A stretch of DNA of 64,000 nucleotides from Actinernus sp. WN-2022 (lineage: Eukaryota > Cnidaria > Anthozoa > Actiniaria > Actinernidae). The DNA is taken from assembly GCA_030867875.1 (NCBI GenBank), contig JAOWCC010000041.1, forward strand, positions 62,001 to 126,000, given 5' to 3'. Positions 31,706-42,434 of this stretch are shown here, piece by piece. The stretch's first letter is position 1, and every line of letters begins with the position of its first letter. The notes beneath the pieces are model-generated. The model made no database searches. It worked only from the letters and a program-made list of their open reading frames with translations, and was not told where the DNA came from. The position numbers and the translations under genes are program-made.

Positions 31706-32439
31706 TCGGCCTTAAGTTCCTGTCTTTTTATTGTCTATCTATCGTGGGACTAAGGGGCTAAACGGATAGGTAAGGGATTTGATTCCAAAAGAAACAGCTA
31801 TAGCAACACATAATTCAGCCTTGGTTTGATTATTGCGATGTGGTCTGCTGTTATTATTGTTGTGTTCAGTTCGGTTATGGCGGGTCGACCAGTGCAGTCA
31901 CGGTGGGCACAAATGACCCTCAAATCGCTCAGGTTGCTATATTTTAAAAATCAGTAAATGATATAATTCTGAATTCCCATCATCTTGACAACAAAGAAAT
32001 CGAAAACTCGAGTTCGATTATTTAAGAGTGAGCCAAGTTATTAAATGTTAAATTTGGTAATTTCCACGCCAGAATTTGGCGGGAAATATTCAACGTAAAA
32101 CCATTTACAAAATAACTTCTTCATTCATCTTTTAGTGTTTAGAATAGTTGTTCATGAAAATCTAGCAACTTAAAGAATACATCTGTATCCACAATCGTAT
32201 GAGAGGAATTACTTTAAAATTCACCGTGAACAGGAGATACGTCATTATGACGTCATATATTTTTCAAAACGTCTCTTAGAAAATGAATGTGAGTATTTTT
32301 CGGGTTTTAACGAAGAAATGTACTTATTGCACACTGAATAGGCTTAATATGGCCTTTTTATATTTCTTCAATATAGAAAGCATAATTTAAGTCATACGCA
32401 TGACGTCAGAAATTGTGACGTCATAGGAAACTTAATAAT
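31706..32439. other. intron sequence without a recognised feature
   Basis: AT-rich. Contains several 'tgacgtca' palindromes (near 32247, 32403 and 32418) of the kind seen in other MITE-like parts of this window, but no defined ends. Confidence 0.4.
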
Positions 32440-32782
32440 AGGCCATATTTATATAGCGCCATATACCACAGTCGCATGGCGCTTTACATTTAACTGACAT
32501 ATCCCGTCAGTGAATTTTTCGGACTACGAATCACGGCGCCAATGGCTGCCACGTGGTTTACAATGTTGAGTGAGTGGTTAGTGCAATGGTCAGGCTGCTG
32601 TACCGGGTGACAATCCCCTTCTCTTTTCCGAGTAGTACAACAGGTTCTTTCACGTCCCTTTAAATACTTATTAGAAGTAAAAGGAGACAAGGCCAACGGC
32701 TTATAAACGTCCCTGCCCAAGGACGCGACCGGCTTCGAACTCCCGACCTCCCGCACTCTAGACCGCTAACCAGTGAGGCGTT
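32440..32782 (-). mobile_element. tRNA-derived SINE-like repeat
   Basis: On the minus strand from 32782 the sequence starts 'cctcactggttagcggtcta', an A-box-like D arm, and about 30 bases on has 'gggagttcgaagccg', a B-box-like T arm. The body runs to about 32440 and ends 'gcgccatgcgactg', 'ggcgctatataaatatgg'. The tRNA-like head with internal polymerase III boxes and a body of about 300 bases suggest a SINE. The tail shares 'gcgcNatat' with the LINE 3' end near 36020. It is not a functional tRNA gene: the acceptor stem does not pair. Confidence 0.5.
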
Positions 32783-33539
32783 AAAGTTCTTAATAACTCT
32801 GCAAATATGTATGGTGGAGACTTCAAAATTGCGGTCTAAAAAGGAGGTCTAAAAAGGATGTCTTATTATAGAGATGAGGGCTTAATAGAGGATTTAGGGT
32901 ACATAGGTTTCGTGTATAATACACATCACAATTTGTGAGCCCATTTCTACGCCAAAAAAGTGCGCGTCATACTAACGTAAATATCCGGACAAAAATTCAC
33001 CGAGGGGGGTAGAGTGTGGGGAAATTATCACCGCAAGTAAAATTTGGGTATAATTTTGACAACCTACCAAAAATGTGTTCTCCATTTTTATTAGGCGATT
33101 TAGAGCATTTTTGGGGTTTTTAGTATTGGATATGTCCATCCAACCTCGAACAAAGAACATGGTTTCGATACCTCTCAAGGAGGACTATAAAGAAACCGTG
33201 GGAGTGGGGTGGGGAATTTTTTTAACGCTTTCGTAAAAAAATATTTCAACATGTTTTGCACAGTTTAGAGCACTTTACCATTTACTTCAGCGCTGTCATG
33301 ATTAATTCTATTTTTAGGATCTATGCATTCCATGTACCATTCCAGTCCCATTCCATGTTTCCATGGAAACTGTCATGTGTAATTGTTAAGGTCGTAACAA
33401 TATCATGTTTGTCAAAGTTTTAAGAGAACGAATGCAACTCTTGATTTGCCGGCGGCCAATTTGAGACCCAGGCCTTAATGTACCTGAGCTGGAAGTTCCA
33501 CGGGTCCCTGCTAGTCTATTGATAATACCTTATCTTCTA
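32783..33539. other. intron sequence without a recognised feature
   Basis: No gene or clear repeat ends seen. A G-rich patch ('gaggggggtagagtgtgggg') lies near 33002. Confidence 0.4.
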
Positions 33540-34210
33540 AACTAGATGTTAAATGTGGTGTGCTGCAGATCTGTTCTGGGCCCTATTTTATTTCTTCTTT
33601 ACATTAATGACATGCCTAGTACATCACACTTGATGCTCACCTTTTCATTCCAACAAAAACTAGAAAATACTATAAATTGTGAACTGGCATAAATGGCTAT
33701 TATAAATGGCTATTAAGCAATAAACTCTCTCTTAATATATCTAAATCAAACTTTGTAATTTTCCATCCCAGACAGAAAAGAAAACCAAAACCTTTCACTA
33801 TTAAAATTAATATTGAAAACGTTGAAGAAAAACTCATACTAAATACCTAGATGTTATAACTGACTTAACTTATCGTGGAAGCAACACTTAATTTCAATTA
33901 AAACCAAATATTTGCTAAAACCATTGGCTTAATGTACAAAGCAAAATATAATGGCCCACTACAAGTCCTGAAACAAATGTATTTTTCACTTTTTTATGCA
34001 ATATTACTTTCGGGAAATGCGTATTCGTCAATTATGAAACTACTCGAAATACTTCAAAAATGAATCATACGTGTATGTATCATATGGAATCAACTATGAA
34101 ATGCACATAGCCAACCATTCTTCCTGGAACTAAATATTTTGAATATTAAAGATATCCATGCCTTACATACTAGTTTGTTTATGAATGATATCTTATTACA
34201 CTAATATAAG
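33540..34210 (+). pseudogene. LINE reverse transcriptase fragment
   Basis: The plus strand carries the 'CGV-Q-S-LGP-LF-LYINDMP' box at about 33555-33620 in two frames, then 'KLSLNISKSNFVIFHP' near 33735 and 'YLDVITDL' near 33845. The YADD box and the 5' part are missing. It is a decayed L2/RTE-type fragment. Confidence 0.6.
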
Positions 34211-34235
34211 TGATATACATTAATTAATATTGTAC

Positions 34236-34453
34236 TAGTCGGAGCCTCGTACTAAAATGGAGGCTGCACGTGTTGTTGTAGTTAGAGTTGACACGGAGAG
34301 CGTTCAGTTTTGTGAGAGCTAGTGTGAGAGCTCTAGTGTAGTGTTTGTTAGGTTAATTAAACTTACTTTAACCAGGCTCGAGGCTTGTTACAACGTTTAC
34401 TCCAATATCAAGTGTGTTATTTATTACCTCTATAAAATAGGTCATTTTGTTAC
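34236..34453 (+). mobile_element. possible solo LTR
   Basis: A segment from 'tgtactagtcggagc' to 'cattttgttaca' has TG...CA ends, promoter-like and 'gtgttatttattacc' sequence, and is followed by 'ctcgaacc'. No matching partner or target duplication was found, so this is weak. Confidence 0.25.
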
Positions 34454-34861
34454 ACTCGAACCATTAGCTATACAGCAAGAAGCCTAATAAGCCTCATTAT
34501 TCGAGTTTAAATAAAATATTGTATTGTACACAAATACAATATGAGCATAGCTACAAATATGAGCAAAGCTACACCAAGATATCAAATCAGAAAATAGATT
34601 AACGTTCAAATGAAAGGTACATTCATACCCAATTCGTCAACATAGCCAAAACGTCAGTTGATTCCTTCCATCATATTCAGTAAGTAAATATTCTATACTT
34701 CATTCCAAGCTGGTAATACATTTGCTACTGCTTTTGATTATCTTATTATTTAGTCTTATATATTGTACATCCTTAATATCCTGTTAGTATGCTATAGGTA
34801 ATTTGAACTTATGTACATGTTGCAGTTTAAAAAATCTTTCAGGTTAAATTTGTCCAAACTA

Positions 34862-35000
34862 CTTTATTTTGGTTCAAACTAGTTTATTTGTGTCTAACCT
34901 AGTTTATTTTTGTCCAACCTAGTTTATTTTGGTTCAACCTAGTTTATTTTGTGTTCAACCTAGTTTATTTTTGTCCAACCTAGATTATTTTTGTTCAGCC
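34862..35000. repeat. 22-bp tandem repeat 'cctagtttatttttgtccaa'
   Basis: Six to seven units of 'cctagttta-ttt-g(t/g)-tcaa' follow the left inverted arm of the composite element; the arm itself looks like the first unit. At the right end only one such unit is seen. Confidence 0.85.
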
Positions 35001-35060
35001 TACAATCATCTGCAAATTATTTTGAGACACCGCTCGCGTTTAGAGACCGTTCTTTAAATT
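35001..35060. repeat. 60-base direct repeat, copy 1
   Basis: Starts 'tacaatcatctgcaaa' and includes 'gagacaccgctcgcgtttag'. The second copy is at 36923-36981 with two or three changes. The copies enclose the LINE tail and the compound repeat. Confidence 0.85.
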
Positions 35061-35239
35061 AATCCCCTCTCCCCCTCTCAATGTTGTGTCAGGTGAACTT
35101 TCAATCTAGAATTCATTCACAACCAACATTGAAATGGGGGGAGGGGGTTGGGTAATCTCAACTGCTTGAACTTTGTGTCCAGTATGTTTTCTTCTCGTAT
35201 ACTACATATTGTTCTCGACTTTCTCAAATTTTTGCAGTT

Positions 35240-36052
35240 GATTGTCTGAGAAGCTTCTTTATGAAATCGGCTGCAGAATCTCGAGTAAATGATCATGATG
35301 TCTGTAAAGTTACTTTTTATCACATTAGAAATATTGCACGTATTAGGAAAATTATATCTTTTGAAACCACCACAATTCCGATTCATGCTTTTGTAACTTA
35401 TAAATTAGAGTACTGCAATTCTCTATTATTCAGAAACTTCAGTATTTACAAAATTCTGCAGCTCGCCTTGTTACTTGTTCACGTAAATATGATCATATTA
35501 CGCATATTCTTAAGGATCTACATTGGCTACCTGTTGAACAAAGAATTACATATAAGATACTATTGCTGACTTTTAAAGCTACTAATAACATTGCTCCGTT
35601 ATATCTTACCGAACTGTTAGCACCGTACGTACCTACTCGCTCGTTACGTTCCTCGTCTAAACATTTACTTAAGGTTCCGAAGCATAATCTGAAATCGTAT
35701 GGTCTTAGGGCATTTTACGTTTCTGCCCCTATGTTATGGAACTCTCTGCCACAGGAATACTGAGTCTATAAGTCCTTTTAAAAGTAGAGTAAAAACGTTT
35801 CTCTTTAATCAGGCATTTTTATTGTAATTATTCGATAGGAAACCATTTAAGATATATTTTAAGACTTAGTGGACTGTATAATTTTTAGCTTTTTAACTTA
35901 GTATTCATTTTATAGTAGATTTTAAATTTTAATTATTTATTGTTTTTGGTTTCTATATATGACAATACACCATTAGTTTTCATTGTAGATTTGTGAAGCA
36001 CCACTGGACAATTAGTGGAAATAGCGCCATATCAACTTATTATTATTATTTA
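35240..36052 (+). mobile_element. 5'-truncated CR1/L2-like LINE with 3' end
   Basis: The plus strand reads 'IRNIARIRKII', 'THAFVT'-like 'IPIHAFVTYKLEYCNSLLF', then 35563-35763 'NNIAPLYLTELLAPYVPTRS', 'LRSSSKHLLKVPKHNLKSYG' and 'PMLWNSLP'. After a frame shift 'SFKSRVKTFLFNQAFLL' ends at about 35826. The 3' untranslated part runs to a 'ttattattatta' tail at 36050. It is related to the better-kept LINE at 60322-62493 ('YCNSLLYGLP', 'PYVPGRSLRSS'). Confidence 0.78.
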
Positions 36053-36059
36053 AAAGACG

Positions 36060-36665
36060 ATTTCTGCAGAAGTGGGGCTTTTTTAACAGTTTACAACGGT
36101 TCCTCCCACGATTCACCCTATTTGTGACATCAGAATGACGTCATTAATTGATCTGATTGCTAAACCAATAGTATCATTGGAAAGAGAAGCCAAAGTAGAT
36201 ACAGTGTCATAATTTATCACAGGTGAAAGTAGAAAGCTGAAAAGGTACAACGATTTCCGCAGTACGTAGTGGGGCTTGTTTTAACGGTTTACAAAGGCTC
36301 ACCCAACGGTTCACCACTATTTTTGACGTCAGAATGACGTCATAACTTGCTCTGATTACCAAACCAACAGCATCACTGGAAAGAGCAGCCAAAGTAGGTT
36401 CAAAAGATCATGAGTTAACATGGGTTTAAGCAAAAATGCTGAAAATTACAACGGTTCACCCTTTTTACGAACTTTAAAAGGATAATGAAGTATATTTTTA
36501 AAAGTGGTGAACCGTTGTAACTTTCTGCTTAATTAAAACCTGTGGCAAATCATGACATGTTGAACCTAGTTTGGCTGCTCTTTCTAATGATGCTATTGGT
36601 TTGGCAATCAAAGCAAGTTATGACGTCGTTCTGACGTCACAAATTGCGGTGAACCGTGCGGTGAA
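36060..36665. repeat. compound repeat: two direct and one inverted unit of about 180 bp
   Basis: Units at about 36060-36245 and 36250-36460 share 'tggggctt-ttttaac', 'gttcacc-cta', 'tgacgtcagaatgacgtcat', 'ctgattgcNaaaccaa' and 'ggaaagagcagccaaagta'. The third unit (36500-36665) is the same in inverted orientation ('tttggctgctctttctaatg', 'ttctgacgtcac'). The middle and third unit form a stem with a short loop at 36465-36495. Confidence 0.75.
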
Positions 36666-36922
36666 GGTAACCATTAAATTAAGCCGCAATACTGCAAAGA
36701 TCGTAAATTTTTAAGTACTTTACTGTCATTTTAATTCAATGCTACAAACGGGATTATTTTTACGACTTTTTTAAAAAGAACAATTTCTTTTCTGTCAATT
36801 TTTATTCAATGCTCCAGATGTTATCCTTATAACATTAATCAGCCATGGACACACAATATATATATATATATTCCAACAATAAAACAGAGATTCTGCAGCA
36901 GATTTCTTAAAGAATCTTCAAA

Positions 36923-36981
36923 TACAATCATCTGCAAAATAATTTGAGACACCGCTCGCGTTTAGAGACCGTTCTTTAAAT
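36923..36981. repeat. 60-base direct repeat, copy 2
   Basis: Second copy of 35001-35060. Confidence 0.85.
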
Positions 36982-37639
36982 TTTAGGCTCATTTTAATGT
37001 AGGGTAGAATTACATTTCTCGGTTGTTTAGTGACCTAGATCTAAACACCCAAAATTAGTGACTAGCCCTAAACACCTTAAATTAGTGAGTAATTGGGTTT
37101 ACTGAGGTTAGGTTTTTTTTAAATGTTGGGTTAGGGTTTGTATTTTGGATTATTTGATCCACTTCTTTGTTGTCAGCAGTTAGTTAATTGCAATGCCTAC
37201 CTCCGTTTTGTTCTAGTCTAAAGCTGAGTCTAACGAGTACGAGGGTTACTCCAAGATCTTCTGTACTCGTTATTTCTTCCAGACACAATGTTAGACGTGA
37301 TTCGCTTCTCTTTTGCCTTTATTTTAGCTCCGTGATTAACTCTGTAAAAGTCGGTTCGGTTGACAGTTTGTTTCGAAGTACGAGTGGGGCCATACAGTAC
37401 ACCTGTTCATCTATAAACAATGTATTTTTCTGAATTTAGGTAGAAGACCTAATTCCATTTAGATTTTTCCCCCTAAAAAAAGTAAACCCCATTCTTTTAT
37501 GACAACCCAAAAACAAAGGATCCCTTGTTAGAATGATTGAAATATAACCAAAACAAACGAGGTTGAAAGAAATAAACTAGTTTGGACAAATTGAACCTGA
37601 AGTATTGTTTTAACCAGCAACATACACATTATTGTCTCC

Positions 37640-37842
37640 ACGAACTTCTGTAACAACTTTCTTTTTTTGTAATTCGTAGTGGTTGTAACATATGTCGTCG
37701 CATAGGGTGCTCATGGCTAGATAACCTTAAGGTTATTTTCAGGACCTACCAGCTTAGAAATGTATATAATTTTGCTTTGTTTTGTTACGTGTAACTCATC
37801 CATCTTGAGTGAAATAAAGACTGTTGTTGTTGTTTTTGGGAT
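37640..37842 (+). mobile_element. LINE 3' end fragment
   Basis: The segment ends in 'gtgaaataaagactgttgtt' and a 'gttgtt' run. This resembles the untranslated 3' ends of cnidarian LINEs. No coding part is left. Confidence 0.45.
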
Positions 37843-37959
37843 AATCTGCCAACTGTATTAGCTATCTTATTTCATGGATGGAACGGTTTAACTCTTTTGA
37901 CTTCAAAAAGTTACGAAACTTGCAGCCCATGTCATAACCACGATTAGTATAAACCAACT

Positions 37960-38240
37960 AGTGGACTATTACAAATCCTGCATTCTGATTGGCTACGCTA
38001 CTATAGGTCTATTTGTGATAGCCCATGGCAGAGAAAAAATGCACGCATTTTCACGACATAATAAAAAAATTTCAACTTCAATTTGTTTCTTTCTATTATT
38101 TCTACTGTCCGACTAGTTAGTTTATACTAAAACAATTAGACCTCTCGCCCTCATGGGCTACGAGTTAAATAGCCCATTCGGCTGCGCCTCATGGGCTATT
38201 CACTCGTAGCCCATTCGGGCTGCGGGTCTAATTGTTAATT
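37960..38240. mobile_element. palindromic MITE-like segment
   Basis: The core 38150-38220 has 'catgggctacgagttaaata' pairing with an inverted 'gggctattcactcgtagccc', repeated twice around 'ggctgcgcctcatggg'. The edges 'aaccaactagtggactatta' and, inverted, 'ccgactagttagtttatact' also pair loosely. This suggests a foldback MITE. Confidence 0.5.
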
Positions 38241-38814
38241 ATGCATTACGATATCTGATTTCATGGCAACCTCGAAAATGAAATCTTTCCAAAATTCGAT
38301 GTAAACATAAATTTACAAAGATGTTCAAGTTACAGAATAATAACGACCCTTTGTCTTTGAGAAAACCTTCCAGATCAAGGAATTAAGATACAATCTTCTT
38401 CAATAAGAAAATCAGTTATCTCAAAAACATGGTGCTAAGTATCTACAAAGAGCTTTCGTGTATAACGGTGTAAACTCTGTGACGAATTACCAGATCACAT
38501 TAGAAAGCCAATAATTTCCTTTTTTAAGCTTCATTCTCCCACTAAAATTTGTTTTAAGAACATCATTTTCCATGGGAAACTATCAGCCGCTAGTCCCTTG
38601 ACAGACACACTCCATTTGTCAAACAGTTGTTGGCGAGAGTGGAAGAAAATTTTGTGTTTAACAATAGCGACAATATAGTGTTTATGTCTTTTGAAACTAG
38701 CATATAAACCATTGAAACGAGATTCTGTTGTTTAAGTGGAAACCTCGAGCTCGCAGACTAATTATTAAATACACATTTATTTACGTATTCAAACCGCGAT
38801 CGATGCTGTTTTAG

Positions 38815-38966
38815 TTCCAGGTAGTTCGCCTGTCATTGAAAGAATCAACAGCATTGGTTCGACCAGCCTCAGTATAGAATGGAATCCAATTCCTGCAAAC
38901 CTGTCGAATGGGGAAATCCTGAAGTACAACCTGTTTGTAATGAAAGGCTTACCACCAAAAGGAATG
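38815..38966 (+). CDS. RTK exon: FN3 domain 10, first part
   Basis: Length 152, phase 1-0; acceptor 'ttttag' ending at 38814, donor 'gtaaaa' at 38967. Reads 'VPGSSPVIERINSIGSTSLS', 'IEWNPIPANLSNGEILKYNL', 'FVMKGLPPKGM'. It gives the A to C strands of an FN3 fold. This domain is split into three exons, unlike domains 1-9. Confidence 0.82.
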
Positions 38967-40890
38967 GTAAAAAACGATATCTATCATATTCATTTTCTAT
39001 TTATTATTGTCGTAGTGGTCACTTCCTTTTTCTATCATTTATTGATTATTGTAATTTGTAAACCTTTCTATTATATAATTCTTAACGATAATAAATGAGT
39101 AAATGATTTATTTGATGATTTTAATGATTGATTTGATTGATTGGTTGATTTATTGATTGATTTTAATGATTGATTGATTTTATTAATTGACTGATTCAGG
39201 AGCCCATTACTAGGGGCGTCCATATATACTCTACCCGACCGGTTTGAGCTATTTTTAGAACATGTTTCTCGGGTAACAGACTCTGCTGCAAGCGTGCATA
39301 TGCTTACTGTAATTTTCGAGATTAAGAATTGTTCTTTGAGGTGATTTTACTAACGCTGCATTGTCCTGACTATGGTTTGATTGGATTCCCAAAGTGTGGG
39401 CACGTGAACTCCCGTGAGATATGTTCTAAATATAGCTCAATCCGGTCATACGATGACTCACAGACCTAGCATGGGAGATGAACGCTCCTGGTCATGGGAT
39501 CCTGACTGATTTTAATGATTGATTGATTGATTGAATGATTGATTTTAATGATTGATTGAATTTAATGAATGATTGATTGAATGAATGATTGTTTTACTGA
39601 ATGAATGAATGAATGAATGAACGAGTCCATGTGATATTAAATATGATATTAAAAAATGTGATATTAAAAACTAACAATTAATTACAAATTATAATATATA
39701 CACTATACAATCTAATTAAATATTGCTATATGAAACAGTTAAAAACACAAGTCCTAATCACGGTCGAAAGTAATGTAAACAAATATTGATGTTGGAAGCG
39801 ACCTGAGCATTGTTCCAAAGTAAAGTCCCCTGTATCTAGAAGTACCTAAACATCAGTTAAAACCCTTAGGGATTTAAAGAGTTCATTCGAGAAACTTGAT
39901 ACTATGATCATTTATTTTAAACCCATATATTCTAAGTTTGTGTACCTTCACACTGGGAATATTTTAATTTTAAGGGAGGGGTGAAGCACTGTAAATAACT
40001 TGAGAAACCTAAACGTATAAAATTCACATATGATCATTACAAGCATGTATACTGAGTTTGTGCGCATTTACATTGGCAAATGAGATATTTTCTAGCTCCA
40101 TTTTCATGCTAAATTTTCAGTATAATGTTTGATTATCGTTATCGGTACCACTTGTAATAATAATAAAAATAAAATAATAATAATGGTAAAATCACATTGC
40201 TTCGCAATACTTCCTACTTCCATTTAGTTGGACAGTTTTGTCTTTATATCAGCGATATATAATGTATCAATTAATTTATCCAACTATCTGGATCCATCCA
40301 TCTCTCTCTCTATGTATCCATCCATCCCATCTCGATACCAACATTATTAGGAGTCAGTATGTCAAGCTGTCGTCTCGAAAGTATGAGTGGTCTATAAAAT
40401 CCTTTATTGAGAGGCCTTGGTTTTTTAGAATTCCGCATATTTTCCACATTGTGATGTTGGTAATCGACGAGTGGGGCCCGCAAGCTTGATTCTGCCTCCT
40501 TGCATGAACGATCATCGAACTGGCCTATTGGCCGGTAACAAAACGAGCAGGGGACTGGGACCGGGTTTATCAGAATTACCCTAATTCTTAAATGAAGTTC
40601 ATTACATGTTAATGTTCAAATTTCGTGCATTGTACAAAATCCAAGCATGTGATTGGCTAATGAGCGTGCATTATTGGTGACCCCAGCACTCGACCCAGAC
40701 CCTCTCTTACCTAGGGAAAGGGAGACCTGATACAGTGACTGAGTGAGCATTCGCTTAGTTACGTATTTGGACGGTTTGCAAAAACTCATTACAAACGATC
40801 ATCGAACTGGCCTATTAACGATAATTACCTCATTTGTTTTCAAATACATATATTAACTGATTCATTTATTCATTTGTTCTCGTTTTTAAG
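38967..40890. other. intron with TGAT microsatellites and a repeat-flanked insert
   Basis: Microsatellites of 'gattgatt' and 'tgaatgaa' lie at 39105-39195 and 39505-39625, enclosing a 300-base segment of unknown origin. A 264-base insert with 23-base direct repeats lies at 40530-40793 and is listed separately. No gene is seen. Confidence 0.55.
40507..40816. mobile_element. 264-bp insert flanked by a 23-bp direct repeat
   Basis: The repeat 'aacgatcatcgaactggcct' plus 'att' is identical at 40507-40529 and 40794-40816. The insert (40530-40793) starts 'ggccggtaacaaaacg' and ends 'aaaactcattac'. Long perfect direct repeats are typical of target-primed retroposition; the insert has no coding capacity and no clear poly-A. 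Confidence 0.65.
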
Positions 40891-40932
40891 GACATGGAAA
40901 TTGGATATGAAGAAGGAAGAAACTACTCAAAG
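40891..40932 (+). CDS. RTK microexon: FN3 domain 10, middle part (42 bases)
   Basis: Phase 0-0; acceptor 'tttttaag' ending at 40890, donor 'gtgaca' at 40933. It codes 'DMEIGYEEGRNYSK', the short C' strand region with an N-glycosylation site. The frame and phase fit exactly between the exons at 38815 and 44591, but such a short exon needs transcript support. Confidence 0.6.
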
Positions 40933-41029
40933 GTGACAAAATGATTCGTCTTTGTTACTTCGTACACTTCATGATTACTCCTGCTGGAAACAGTTATGTT
41001 TTCCCAGTGGTTAGGGAAACAAAACCACC

Positions 41030-41340
41030 TAATTCCCGACGTACCAGTCATTAACTAACCTTCAGTTACCATTTGATCTATTTTCTTGCTTAATTCTGTA
41101 CAGCACGCTCCATTTTGAAGAAACTGAAAGAGCCACCCCCCTTAGCAGATAGTCAATAATGCGCGTGACCTTCTGTCACGATGTGATCACGTGGGTACAA
41201 TTTTCGAATTGCAACCCACGCGGGATACAATAAACACTCAATGACTGGCCCCGAGGGAAACTAGGGGATCTAGAGGAAACAAAACTCACTGATTCCCGAA
41301 GGGACAGTCATTAAGTGATTTGTTATATAGACATAAGTTA
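41030..41340. repeat. repeat with 'gggaaacaaaac-cac-(t/g)attcccg' units
   Basis: Two units ('ggaaacaaaaccacctaatt' near 41028 and 'ggaaacaaaactcactgatt' near 41272) each lead to 'ccagtcattaa'/'acagtcattaa'. Between them 'cttctgtcacgatgtgatca' recurs at 43650 as 'cttctgtcacgatgtaatca'. These look like parts of a dispersed element interrupted by the two MITEs that follow. Confidence 0.5.
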
Positions 41341-41509
41341 TACTACCTGATACGAGCGAGGTTTGTCGTCTTCTCTTCGGGAAGCTGCTTTTCAACACAC
41401 AACGCTGCCAGCATCGCTACGGCATTTTTAGTATCGTTTTGTATCTTTCTTGCATCCATTTTAGCTACCAATTTTTCTCTCGCGCGCGCTTGATAAAGAT
41501 GTAAATTGT

Positions 41510-42313
41510 TAGCCTGAATTTCAGCCGTCTCCTCCGGTTCGTTCCTTCCGAGAGAGACGTCTGAATCCAATAGCCAGAAAACCTGGTATGATATTTGATT
41601 GGTTCATATTCTATAATTTCGCATAATTATCATAATTATCTCATCCGAGTGATGTCTTTGGCAAAGACCTTGAATTCGTAAGGAAAACATCTGGAAATGG
41701 ATTGAAAGTGTCCTGCACAATAACCGGTCAACTGTCCTGTAAACATGTACATTTTATCCCATCGCGTCCGCGGGGTTGTTGATAATCGATTATTTGTTCA
41801 CACTCGCAGTGGCAAAGAATGTCGTTACTCTCTTCGAGGAACTGTTCTTTCCCGTAAGAGTCTTCGTATTTCTTCGAAAATTCTCCATTATCCTTTCATG
41901 TTTTTCTACTTTTCTGTTGCATCATTTACATAGGTAATATCTCGTAGCTGTGTCGATTGTGTCAAATATTAACGGAAGACAAAGATCAACTGTACTTTGC
42001 CTCCAAACATAATATAACGATTTGTTACTTCGAAAAGGTTTTCACAACATAAGAGGCACTTGAGAAGCAAATGGATGGAGATATATATAGGTAAGGCTTT
42101 TATTTTGGCCGGCATGATCTCAAATAATTTCTCAAGGCGAGCGATGGCTTTGTTTTTGTGACCCACGAACTCTTACTACCGCCGTGACAGTTTTATTTGC
42201 ATAAATTAAATTGTTCATCCGCCTTGACGTCACTGGACGGCATTATCGGCTATTGGATTCAGACGTCTCTCTCGGGAGGAACGAACCAGAGGAGACGGCT
42301 GGAATTGAGGCTA
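41510..42313. mobile_element. MULE-like MITE, 804 bp
   Basis: Ends 'tagcctgaatttcagccgtc' (left) and inverted 'tagcctcaattccagccgtc' (right) match over about 65 bases, including 'tcgttcc' and 'gagagacgtctgaatcc'. The flanks 'gtaaattgt' (41501-41509) and 'gtaaattct' (42314-42322) are a 9-base duplication with one change. The ends resemble those of the MITE at 28441 ('tagcctgattttcag'). A minus-strand frame (41570-41343) overlaps the left end and continues outside; I do not regard it as part of a gene. The element is nonautonomous. Confidence 0.78.
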
Positions 42314-42434
42314 GTAAATTCTTTCTTTGGAGCTGGTTCCATTTTGAACGCTTTCTTTCGACGTAAAATGGTCATTTTTTGATGAAGATCTAGATATTTT
42401 GGTAAACAAATATTTCCCGCCTTTAGCTAGCCAG

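Larger units (their letters stand above)
34812..37626. mobile_element. composite element with about 65-bp inverted ends
   Basis: The left arm (34812-34880, 'ttcaggttaaatttgtccaa', 'actactttattt') pairs with the right arm (37565-37626, inverted 'ttcaggttcaatttgtccaa', 'actagtttattt'). Inside are a 22-bp tandem repeat, two copies of a 60-base direct repeat, a LINE tail and a compound repeat. It may be a DNA transposon that took up a LINE, or a chance pair of inverted repeat copies. Confidence 0.5.

Noticed and set aside
32735..32782. A tRNA gene on the minus strand
   Set aside because: The D-arm and T-arm-like parts are present, but no acceptor stem pairs and the sequence continues into a repeat body; it fits a SINE head better.
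34236..34453. A complete LTR retrotransposon starting at this possible LTR
   Set aside because: No second LTR, no gag or pol follows within the expected distance; only a weak solo LTR call is kept.
37070..37140. Internal telomere repeat because of 'gttagg' and 'ttaggg' words
   Set aside because: The words are scattered and not in tandem; no run of TTAGGG exists.
39100..39625. A CRISPR-like array of TGAT repeats
   Set aside because: The units are simple tetranucleotide repeats without spacers of constant length, in a eukaryotic intron.
41343..41570. Minus-strand frame 'MDSDVSLGRNEPEETAEIQA' as a gene
   Set aside because: Its start lies inside the inverted end of a MITE, and it has no exon partner; it could be a chance frame or a scrap of a captured exon.
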